Shown in pieces: positions 17,189-24,670 of a stretch of 64,000 bases of DNA. Position 1 is the stretch's first letter; every line of letters starts with the position of its first letter. Source of the DNA: JAQVCM01 sp040403095. Lineage in GTDB: Bacteria > Bacteroidota > Bacteroidia > Flavobacteriales_D > Crocinitomicaceae. Both the position numbers and the translations under genes were made by a program. Location: positions 39,133 to 103,132 of the forward strand of contig JBBALI010000010.1 of assembly GCA_040403095.1 (NCBI GenBank), read 5' to 3'. The notes beneath the pieces were generated by a model. The model was not told the origin of the DNA and ran no database searches. It saw only the letters and a program-made list of their open reading frames with translations.

Positions 17189-17758
17189 CTACTTTTTTGA
17201 GTTCTTTTTGTTTTGAAATTCAATCATTTCATCAAGTGACATTCCCATTAATTTGATTCTTGTTGAAATATTTTCTCTGGTTTCTTTGTCTAATTTGGGC
17301 AACATCAGAATCTTTTCGTAGTATTTCTTAGCATTTACTAAATCATTCAACATAAAATCATAAGTCGTTGCAATGCTATACAGGACATCTTTTTTGCCTT
17401 TATATTTAGGAAATTCATTCAATAAAGTATCTGCAATTTCAACAGATTTCACATATAACTTTTGTTGAATATACAACTGATGAACCTTATCCAAACATTC
17501 TGCAGAGAATTCATCTTTGGGATAAAAATGGTAAAAAGTCAAATGTGCATCAATTGTTTTTTGAATTGCATCATTTGGAACACTTTCTAATTGATTATTC
17601 ATTACTTGCTGATAGTATAACTTCAAACTATCATCGATCATTTGAATTTCAGACTTCAATTTTTCAATTGTTGGTGTGCCGTCAGCATTTTCAGTTTTTG
17701 TTCCGGCACAACTGACTAAACCAATTAGGACAAGGGATAAAACAATAAATTTAAGCAT
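17189..17758 (-). CDS. Lipoprotein with TPR-like helices
   Basis: 189 residues. Lipoprotein signal MLKFIVLSLVLIGLVSC with Cys17 as the lipid site. Behind it lies a helical solenoid: LYIQQKLYVKSVEIADTLLNEFPKYKGKKDVLYSIATTY and ALNDLVNAKKYYEKIL-like repeats resemble tetratricopeptide units of the YfiO/BamD style, though too short to call BamD. Probably anchored in the membrane facing the periplasm and acting as a protein-binding scaffold. It follows def by 18 bp and is in its operon. Confidence 0.65.
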   Translation of the reverse strand: MLKFIVLSLVLIGLVSCAGTKTENADGTPTIEKLKSEIQMIDDSLKLYYQQVMNNQLESVPNDAIQKTIDAHLTFYHFYPKDEFSAECLDKVHQLYIQQKLYVKSVEIADTLLNEFPKYKGKKDVLYSIATTYDFMLNDLVNAKKYYEKILMLPKLDKETRENISTRIKLMGMSLDEMIEFQNKKNSKK

Positions 17759-17776
17759 ATTAATAATTATTAAATA

Positions 17777-18370
17777 TTACCTTCCTTTTTTGATTGCAGG
17801 AAATTTCATCTTATAATCCACTAAAATTTCACCTTTTGAGATATTTGATAACTTTTTCGTTAGCAATTTTCTTTTCAGTACAGACAGGTGATCGGTAAAT
17901 AAAATTCCTTCAATGTGGTCATATTCGTGTTGAATGATTCTCGCTTTGTACCCATCAAAAGTCTCTTCATGATAATTCCAATTTTCATCAAAATATGAAA
18001 TGTGTATCGTCTCATGGCGATATACCTCTTCTCTGATTTTAGGGATGCTCAAACAACCTTCATTAAATCCCCATTCGTCACCTTTTTCCTCAGTAATAAT
18101 CGGATTGATAAAAATCTTCCTAAATCCATCCATCCCAACAGCCATTGGATCTGGTTCCTCTTCATCGTCGTCTGCAAAAGGACTTCCATCAACAATAAAC
18201 AAGCGAATTGAGCGACCAATTTGAGGAGCAGCCAAACCAACACCAGAGGCATTGTACATCGTTTCAAACATGTCTTCAATCAATTGATCCAATCCTGGAT
18301 AATCTTTATCTATCTCCTCAGCCTCTTTTTTAAGAACAGGATCTCCGTATGCTACAATTGGTAAAATCAT
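17777..18370 (-). CDS. def: Peptide deformylase
   Basis: 197 residues from the ATG at 18370. Removes the formyl group from the N-terminal methionine of new proteins. All three family motifs are present in order: GVGLAAPQIG, EGCLSIP and QHEYDHIEG; the Cys and the two His residues bind the catalytic metal. An insert of acidic residues (ADDDEEEPDP) lies between motifs one and two, as in several Bacteroidetes enzymes. The longer frame to 18439 is rejected because a TAATTTTG promoter box lies between the two starts. Confidence 0.95.
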   Translation of the reverse strand: MILPIVAYGDPVLKKEAEEIDKDYPGLDQLIEDMFETMYNASGVGLAAPQIGRSIRLFIVDGSPFADDDEEEPDPMAVGMDGFRKIFINPIITEEKGDEWGFNEGCLSIPKIREEVYRHETIHISYFDENWNYHEETFDGYKARIIQHEYDHIEGILFTDHLSVLKRKLLTKKLSNISKGEILVDYKMKFPAIKKGR

Positions 18371-18387
18371 TTTAAAATATTGAACTA

Positions 18388-18395
18388 CAAAATTA
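18388..18395 (-). promoter_or_regulatory. -7 box TAATTTTG for def
   Basis: Minus-strand TAATTTTG 17 nt before the def ATG at 18370. The -33 element is not clear. Confidence 0.5.
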
Positions 18396-18501
18396 CAAAT
18401 TATTGAATTACGAACTAGAGAATTAGGAATGTTTGACAACTTGTTGAAAATTTTACCCAGCTAAATCTAAAATATTGCCATTCCTTTTCATTCCTTATTG
18501 C

Positions 18502-18509
18502 TACTTTTG
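18502..18509 (+). promoter_or_regulatory. -7 box TACTTTTG for purL
   Basis: TACTTTTG 20 nt before the ATG at 18530. The GTG at 18509, which would add 7 residues, overlaps this box, so the ATG at 18530 is preferred. Confidence 0.5.
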
Positions 18510-18529
18510 TGAAACTATTTTTGAATTTT

Positions 18530-20767
18530 ATGGAAAGCGCATTGCATCAAGAAGCCACTTTGGAACAAGCTGTTGAATTGGGATTACGTCCTGAAGAATT
18601 TGAAATGATTAAGGAAATCCTTGGTCGTGTACCAAATTTCACTGAAACGAGTGTTTACTCTGTGATGTGGTCTGAACACTGCTCCTACAAAAATTCAATT
18701 TTTTGGTTAAAGCAATTGCCAAAAGATGGTCCTCATATGTTGGTTAAAGCAGGTGAAGAAAATGCAGGATTAGTTGACTTGGGAGATGGAATTGGATGCG
18801 TTTTCAAAATAGAATCACACAACCATCCAAGTGCTTTGGAGCCATATCAAGGAGCTGCTACCGGTGTTGGAGGAATCAACCGTGATATTTTCACCATGGG
18901 TGCTCGCCCTATAGCGCAATTGAATTCACTGCGTTTTGGAGATATTTTGCAAGAAAGAACAAAATGGTTAGTCAAAGGCGTTGTTAAAGGTATTTCTCAC
19001 TATGGAAATGCATTTGGAATTCCAACTGTTGGTGGTGAAGTGTTTTTTGACAAGTCATACAATCAAAACCCTTTAGTAAATGCATTCTCAGCAGGAATAA
19101 TAGATACAAAGAAAGTTATTTCAGCGAAAGCTAAAGGTCCAGGAAATCCTGTTTACATAGTTGGCGCTGCTACTGGTAAAGACGGAATCGCTGGTGCTGC
19201 TTTTGCCTCAAAAGATATTACCGAAGATTCTGCATCTGATTTGCCATCAGTGCAAGTTGGTGACCCGTTTTTGGAAAAACTATTGTTGGAAGCAACGATG
19301 GAATTATCAGAAACAAATGCGATTGTGGGAATGCAAGACATGGGAGCAGCTGGTATTACTTGTTCTACTAATGAAATGAGTGCTGGCGGTGGTGTTGGAA
19401 TGGACATTCACTTGGACCGAGTTCCTACAAGACAAGAAAACATGTTGCCCTACGAGATTTTATTGTCTGAGTCACAAGAGCGAATGTTGGTCGTTGTGAA
19501 AAAAGGTGAAGAAAGTGTGGTAAAATCGATATTCGATAAATGGGATCTACATGCTGAGGAAATCGGTGTTGTTACAGAAAGCGGTAGAGTTCGATATTTC
19601 ATGAATGGTGAAATTGTAGGTGATGTGCCAGCTGAATCATTGGTACTTGGAGGCGGCGCGCCACAAAACCAAAGAGAATACAAGGAACCTGCCTATTTTC
19701 AAGAGTATAAAAAATTCAACATTGACCAAGTTGAACAACCAGAAGATTTAAAAGAAGTTGCTTTGTTTTTACTGCAAAATCCAAATATTGCTTCAAAAAA
19801 ATGGGTTTATGAGCAATATGATTCCATGGTTGGAACCAAAACGATGACAACTAATCGTCCTTCTGATGCTGCTGTTGTGAACATCAAAGGTTCGAACCGC
19901 GCATTGGCAATGACAGTTGACTGCAACTCAAGATACGTAAACGCAGACCCTGAAGTTGGAACAATGATTGCCGTTTCTGAAGCAGCAAGAAACATCGTCT
20001 GTGCTGGAGGAAATCCAAGCGCAATAACAAACTGTTTAAATTTTGGAAATCCATATAATCCAGAATCGTACTGGCAATTTGTTGGTGCTATCAAAGGAAT
20101 GTCAAAAGCTTGCTTAAAGTTTGAAACACCTGTTACTGGTGGAAATGTATCTTTCTACAATCAATCGGTTGTCAATGGCGTTGAAACTCCTGTCTTCCCT
20201 ACTCCAACAATTGGTATGATTGGTTTAGTTGACAACAAAGAAAAAATCATGACCCTTGATTTCAAACAAAAAGGCGATTTGATTTTCATTTTGGGTGATA
20301 ATGTAGATTGTATCAGTTCCTCCGAATATTTGGCTTCGTACCACAATATTCAGGCTTCTCCTGCTCCTCATTTTGATTTGGAAAAAGAATTCGAATTACA
20401 AGAAACATTGAAAGGATTAATTCATGACCAAATGATAAATGCGGCTCACGATTGTGCGGATGGTGGATTATTCATTACATTGGCTGAAATGTCATTCCCA
20501 AGAGGTTTAGGATTTGACATCGTTACTGATTCCGAAGTACGTGAAGATGCTTTCTTATTTGGTGAGGCTCAAAGTCGCGTTGTGGTGACCGTAAGTGAAG
20601 AACAAGAAGAAGCATTCATCGAATACATGATGTCTACAAATGTTACGTATACATTACTAGGTCATGTGACAAAAGGTAAATTCATGATTGATGAAGAACA
20701 TTTCGGATTCTGCGCTGAAGCAAAAGATATTTATGACAATGCTTTAGAAACTTACTTGGAAAAATAA
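18530..20767 (+). CDS. purL: Phosphoribosylformylglycinamidine synthase subunit PurL (small form)
   Basis: 745 residues. Catalyses the ATP-dependent conversion of FGAR to FGAM in purine synthesis. Shows the linker/substrate motif WSEHCSYKNS (near residue 47), KIESHNHPSALEPYQGAATGVGG (near 95, with the catalytic His), a first AIRS-like unit, and a second one with NITNCLNFGNP-like sequence (SAITNCLNFGNPYNPE) and TGGNVSFYNQ. The length matches the Bacillus-type PurL that needs separate PurS and PurQ; no PurS or PurQ is seen in this window. Stands alone. Note that many Bacteroidetes have the long single-chain form instead. Confidence 0.93.
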   Translation: MESALHQEATLEQAVELGLRPEEFEMIKEILGRVPNFTETSVYSVMWSEHCSYKNSIFWLKQLPKDGPHMLVKAGEENAGLVDLGDGIGCVFKIESHNHPSALEPYQGAATGVGGINRDIFTMGARPIAQLNSLRFGDILQERTKWLVKGVVKGISHYGNAFGIPTVGGEVFFDKSYNQNPLVNAFSAGIIDTKKVISAKAKGPGNPVYIVGAATGKDGIAGAAFASKDITEDSASDLPSVQVGDPFLEKLLLEATMELSETNAIVGMQDMGAAGITCSTNEMSAGGGVGMDIHLDRVPTRQENMLPYEILLSESQERMLVVVKKGEESVVKSIFDKWDLHAEEIGVVTESGRVRYFMNGEIVGDVPAESLVLGGGAPQNQREYKEPAYFQEYKKFNIDQVEQPEDLKEVALFLLQNPNIASKKWVYEQYDSMVGTKTMTTNRPSDAAVVNIKGSNRALAMTVDCNSRYVNADPEVGTMIAVSEAARNIVCAGGNPSAITNCLNFGNPYNPESYWQFVGAIKGMSKACLKFETPVTGGNVSFYNQSVVNGVETPVFPTPTIGMIGLVDNKEKIMTLDFKQKGDLIFILGDNVDCISSSEYLASYHNIQASPAPHFDLEKEFELQETLKGLIHDQMINAAHDCADGGLFITLAEMSFPRGLGFDIVTDSEVREDAFLFGEAQSRVVVTVSEEQEEAFIEYMMSTNVTYTLLGHVTKGKFMIDEEHFGFCAEAKDIYDNALETYLEK

Positions 20768-20801
20768 GTCAAATACCTTGATTTTAACGCCTTGTTTTTG
20801 G

Positions 20802-21194
20802 CTAAGTTAGATAACTTGCGCCATACAGCTTTGGAATATATGGATCTCTTCTCTGAAATAAATTAAATCCAAGTTGATAATCTTCATCAATTTGATCAAT
20901 AAGATACTTAATGTAATAAGGAAATTGATCTAAAGCGATTTTCTTAACGTGATAATACGTTTTATTACCTTCAACATTGACGTGTAAAATACCAGCATCT
21001 TCCAGAATTCTGAGATGTTCGGAAATTGTGGATTGTGAGAGTTGAACATAGAATTTTAAATCTGTGCCATTTAATCTTTTATGCTTTAATAGATTTTCAA
21101 CAATTGCAATTCTTGCAGGGTGTGCAAGCGCTTTAAAAAGTTTTGCGAGTTCTATGTGTTCACGAGTGTGAATGTGGTTTTTTGTGCTGCCCAT
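20802..21194 (-). CDS. ArsR-family transcriptional regulator
   Basis: 130 residues from the ATG at 21194 (MGSTKNHIHTREHIELAKLFKALAHPARI). A winged helix-turn-helix typical of ArsR/SmtB: KALAHPARIAIVENLL, then QLSQSTISEHLRILEDAGILHV as the recognition helix and wing. No metal-binding cysteines are seen, so it is not a classical metal sensor; members without them may respond to other signals. The C-terminal 45 residues are a Tyr-rich extension. The upstream frame to 21305 is not convincing. It converges on purL. Probably autoregulates; the dispersed palindromes upstream are candidate operators but they recur elsewhere. Confidence 0.85.
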   Translation of the reverse strand: MGSTKNHIHTREHIELAKLFKALAHPARIAIVENLLKHKRLNGTDLKFYVQLSQSTISEHLRILEDAGILHVNVEGNKTYYHVKKIALDQFPYYIKYLIDQIDEDYQLGFNLFQRRDPYIPKLYGASYLT

Positions 21195-21284
21195 AAGTTT
21201 AATTATTAAAAAATAGTAATCTAAGATAGTAATAAATATTAGTACTTGCAAAAAATGGTGGGTTTTTTTCGTCTTTTTGCAATT

Positions 21285-21341
21285 TCGCAATATGGCGATA
21301 AACAAATCGCTCTAAAAATGTAATATCGCAATATTGCGATA
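21285..21341. repeat. Dispersed palindromic element, copies 5 and 6 (intergenic)
   Basis: First copy TCGCAATATGGCGATAA at 21285-21301; second is the perfect 18-bp palindrome TATCGCAATATTGCGATA at 21324-21341. Located between the ArsR gene start and the pirin gene end (21195-21387). Confidence 0.75.
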
Positions 21342-21387
21342 AGTAGTGCAGGGTAGTGTCTACGCCACTTATTAAATAATAATTGGT

Positions 21388-22269
21388 CTATTTGCCAAAA
21401 GTTTTAGGTAATGGCACAAAATCAACCTCACCAAAAACGGAATCAAACTCTTGATTTTCCCACTTCTGTTTTGCCTCCTCAATTCTAATTTTACTTGAAG
21501 AAACAAAATTCCAAAAAATAAATCGCTCTTCTGGAAAAGGAATTCCACCAAAAATATAAACAGTTGTATTTGCATCCATTTCAAATGAACACAATTTACT
21601 TTCCTTTGCAATTAGAATATGTTTTGATTCAAATGTATGACCATCAGATAAAATTTTCCCTTCCAAAATATACATACCACATTCACCAAAAAGTTGGTCA
21701 CTAATATTTACGATTTGTTTTTCTTTACTTTTAATTTCCAGAAAATACATTGGACTGTATACAGGAACTGGTGACTTCTTTCCAAAAATTTCTCCAGCGA
21801 TCAATTTAAAATCGAGCCCATCTTCTTTCCAACTTGGGAGACTTTTAGATTCAACATGACAAAAATTTGGTTCAATTTCTTCGAATTCTTTAGGTAAGGC
21901 AACCCAAATTTGCAATCCATGTAAATGCTTGACTTGTTTTCTCAAGTAGTCAGGAGTTCTTTCTGAATGCACGATACCTTTTCCTGCGGTCATCCAATTA
22001 ACAGCTCCAGGCTGAACTTCAATTTCAGTCCCTAAACTATCGCGATGCATCATACTTCCCTCAAAAAGATATGTCAAAGTAGAAAGTCCGATATGGGGAT
22101 GAGGCGCGACATCTAAATTTTGATTTTCACTTAAAGTAGCTGGCCCCATGTGATCTATGAAAACAAAAGGACCCACAGCTCTTTTTTGGCGAAAAGGAAG
22201 TAAGCGACCAACAAGAAAATTGCCGATATCGGCAGGTCTTTCGTCAATAATGAGTTGAATGTTAGACAT
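21388..22269 (-). CDS. Pirin-family cupin protein
   Basis: 293 residues from the ATG at 22269 (MSNIQLIIDE). Two cupin domains: the N-terminal one has the pirin metal motif region DVAPHPHIGLSTLTYLFEGSMMHRDSLGT and AGKGIVHSERTPDYLR (iron-binding His and Glu), followed by LHGLQIWVALPKEFEEIEP; the C-terminal one is degenerate. Bacterial pirins are iron proteins, some with quercetinase activity; the true substrate is unknown. Lies next to but outside the glycan locus, 50 bp after the first GT4 gene. Confidence 0.9.
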   Translation of the reverse strand: MSNIQLIIDERPADIGNFLVGRLLPFRQKRAVGPFVFIDHMGPATLSENQNLDVAPHPHIGLSTLTYLFEGSMMHRDSLGTEIEVQPGAVNWMTAGKGIVHSERTPDYLRKQVKHLHGLQIWVALPKEFEEIEPNFCHVESKSLPSWKEDGLDFKLIAGEIFGKKSPVPVYSPMYFLEIKSKEKQIVNISDQLFGECGMYILEGKILSDGHTFESKHILIAKESKLCSFEMDANTTVYIFGGIPFPEERFIFWNFVSSSKIRIEEAKQKWENQEFDSVFGEVDFVPLPKTFGK

Positions 22270-22319
22270 AAGAATCAAATAGCTATGAATTCAATAAAAG
22301 TAAACAATCAATTCAAACT

Positions 22320-23390
22320 TCAAACAAATAAGTCTAAATATTTCTCCTGATTTGCTAATACAGAATATGCTTGTTCAATGCGACTTTTACCTGCTTTACC
22401 GATTTGAATTCGTAGTTCTTTTTCAAGTATCAATTTTTCAAGTATTTCGTACCATTCTTCTTGACTTTCAACTAAAAATCCATTGATTCCATTTTGAACA
22501 ATTGTTGAATTTACGCCAACTGGTGACATAATTGTTGGTATCTCTAATGCCATATATTGCAATCCTTTAAAGCCACATTTTCCTTCTGACCAAATATCTT
22601 GTTTCAAGGGCATAACACCAATATTGATTTTCGCTAAATCTTCAATTTCTGTCTCTTTATTCCATTTGACAAACTTCAAAGATTTCAAATCATAATCATT
22701 TGACTGATTCGAAATCACTAGAAAAGTAAAAGTATATTTTTGTTCCAACTTCCTCAAAATAGGCACTAATTCATCCAAATAATGCATTGTCGTATGGGTA
22801 CCCGTCCAACCAATTACCAATTCCTGAGATTCATGGTTAGTCATTAAGTTGTGATGATTCTCAGTGTCAATTGTTGTTGGAATTACTTGTACGTTTTGAT
22901 TATATTGAAGAGCATAATCGGCCAAATAAGCGTTTCCTGTCGTGATTTGGCTTGCCCATTTCATACAATATCGAACTTTCCAATAAGCCTTCAAACGGTG
23001 AAATCTCGCATTTGATTCACTGTAATTAGGTAACCAAATGGCATCATCAAAATCATAGATATATTTTCTCCGCAACACTTTAGCAATAATCCATTCAAAA
23101 ATAGGCGGTCCAATGTGCGCTGCTTCTCGATGAATGAAAATGTAATCAGCTTGATGAAGTTTAAATAACAATGCAAAACGTCGTGCAAAACTCATCAAAA
23201 TTCCCCATGCTTTTTTGAAAACTTTACCTTCGCCATAAAGGGTTTTCCAAGTTGATTGATTGATAAAAGGATAAATTTCAACTTCAAAATCGTTTGCTTC
23301 CAAAAAATCAAAATACTGCTCAAAACGAAAGCGTTGAGAGGGCGCTTCTTGATGCGGATAAGGAACGATGAAATAAATCTTTTTGCTCAT
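22320..23390 (-). CDS. Glycosyltransferase, GT4-like
   Basis: 356 residues. N-terminal GT-B half begins IYFIVPYPHQEAPSQRFRFEQY, a pattern seen in polysaccharide GT4-like enzymes, with RRKYIYDFDDAIWLP near residue 120. The donor half has the strand LVIGWTGTHTTMHYLDELVPIL and the loop GVMPLKQDIWSEGKCGFKGLQYMALEIP, which carries the sugar-nucleotide contact residues. Acts in the cytoplasm on a lipid-linked sugar. A TATTTTTG box 18 nt before the ATG suggests its own promoter. Downstream end of the large polysaccharide locus. Confidence 0.85.
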   Translation of the reverse strand: MSKKIYFIVPYPHQEAPSQRFRFEQYFDFLEANDFEVEIYPFINQSTWKTLYGEGKVFKKAWGILMSFARRFALLFKLHQADYIFIHREAAHIGPPIFEWIIAKVLRRKYIYDFDDAIWLPNYSESNARFHRLKAYWKVRYCMKWASQITTGNAYLADYALQYNQNVQVIPTTIDTENHHNLMTNHESQELVIGWTGTHTTMHYLDELVPILRKLEQKYTFTFLVISNQSNDYDLKSLKFVKWNKETEIEDLAKINIGVMPLKQDIWSEGKCGFKGLQYMALEIPTIMSPVGVNSTIVQNGINGFLVESQEEWYEILEKLILEKELRIQIGKAGKSRIEQAYSVLANQEKYLDLFV

Positions 23391-23420
23391 AGAGGAGAAA
23401 TGCTTTGCAAAAATAAGATA

Positions 23421-24653
23421 TTAATCCTGCTTATGCAGAACAGTTTGATAGACTTTTAAATAACGACTAACTCCCTGCTTTAAAGAGAAAAAATCTTCCG
23501 CTCCAAATTGAATATCAGCTTTTTCATAAACAATTTCAGATAAAATATTCTGTTCGTAATTTTCCCTATTTAAAGATTCAATTACAGAACCAGAGCGGTA
23601 TTTGTTTACTATAAAATCAGTATCCCCCACTCCAGCATTGCAAACCAAAGGAATGCCCATTGCCATGATTTCTCCCTGTTTAGTGGGTGAAGAAGCTTTT
23701 TTGGAAAAAGTTGGCCTGATGAAAAATATCGATTGATTAAACAACGATATGTATAATGGCACTTCTTTATGCAAACAGGAAACAACTGTAATTTTGGACG
23801 TATCTATCTTTTTTTGCCTTGCAAGCTCTATAATTGTTTGGGGATTTTCACCAGAAACAAAAAGCATTTTGGCTAGTTGATTATTTTGTGTTAAAACCTG
23901 AAAGTAATCTAACATTTCAGACAACATATACCAGGTTCCAATTGAGCCGACGTAACCTAGGATAAAATCTTTATCGGAATATCCCAATTTTACGTTCAAC
24001 GACTTTATCGACTCAAAATCAATCATTGTAGGATCAAATAAATCTAAATCCACACAACACGGTATCACTTCAATCTTCAATTCTGAAGCTCTCAACGAAT
24101 CCCAACTCTCAATTTCTTCCTTTCCATTATAGGTCAACGAAACAATATGGTCTGCTTGCTGAAAATATTGAATCTCTTTTCTTTTGAAATAATTGTAAAC
24201 CACTTTCAAAACAGGATTTTTCAAGCTCCAAATTCCGCCTTCAATGCGTTCATCAGCCCAAAATCCACGCATGTCAAAAATGAATTTAACACCAAATTTT
24301 CGTTTCATAGCCATTCCAACCATAGCTGACAAATAGCTGCGACAATGAGCAATTGAAAAATTATTTTGTTTGTGTAATTTATATGCAAATCGATGCATTC
24401 GAACAACATCGTAAATTGTAGATAAAAGCGGTGGTTTTTTGGTATATTTCAACGGATGCCAAACAATTCCTGACTCATCACAAATCGATTGAATGTGTGC
24501 ACGATGTGTTTCAAATCTTTCCTCTTTTTCAAAACTGATGATGTGGAATTTAAATCCCTCGGCAGTTAAACCCTTTAAATAGGGTAAAACTTGAGATTGA
24601 CCCAATGGATCAGTCATTCCATCGTAAGAAATGTAAAGAACTGTTTTTGTCAT
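23421..24653 (-). CDS. Glycosyltransferase, GT4 family
   Basis: 410 residues from the ATG at 24653 (MTKTVLYISYDGMTDPLGQSQVLPYL); the opening SYDG.TDPLGQSQVLPYL is conserved in a Bacteroidetes GT4 group. It also has an IFDMRGFWADERIEGG block near residue 115, a typical acceptor-side motif, and FIRPTFSKKASSPTKQGEIMAMGIP (about 305-330) in the donor half. It follows asnB with a 17-bp gap and is probably co-transcribed. Sugar specificity unknown. Confidence 0.85.
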   Translation of the reverse strand: MTKTVLYISYDGMTDPLGQSQVLPYLKGLTAEGFKFHIISFEKEERFETHRAHIQSICDESGIVWHPLKYTKKPPLLSTIYDVVRMHRFAYKLHKQNNFSIAHCRSYLSAMVGMAMKRKFGVKFIFDMRGFWADERIEGGIWSLKNPVLKVVYNYFKRKEIQYFQQADHIVSLTYNGKEEIESWDSLRASELKIEVIPCCVDLDLFDPTMIDFESIKSLNVKLGYSDKDFILGYVGSIGTWYMLSEMLDYFQVLTQNNQLAKMLFVSGENPQTIIELARQKKIDTSKITVVSCLHKEVPLYISLFNQSIFFIRPTFSKKASSPTKQGEIMAMGIPLVCNAGVGDTDFIVNKYRSGSVIESLNRENYEQNILSEIVYEKADIQFGAEDFFSLKQGVSRYLKVYQTVLHKQD

Positions 24654-24670
24654 GCCTTTCAAGTGATTTT

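Noticed and set aside
21195..21305. Longer ArsR reading frame starting at 21305
   Set aside because: The extra 37 residues are hydrophobic and unlike any ArsR start, and the frame runs into the palindrome copies.
22222..22233. 12-bp palindrome GCCGATATCGGC
   Set aside because: Lies within the coding frame of the pirin gene, encodes a simple segment, and has no second copy.
23970..23985. TTATCGGAATAT in the GT4 gene at 23421
   Set aside because: Half element only, no matching second arm; may be chance in AT-rich coding sequence.
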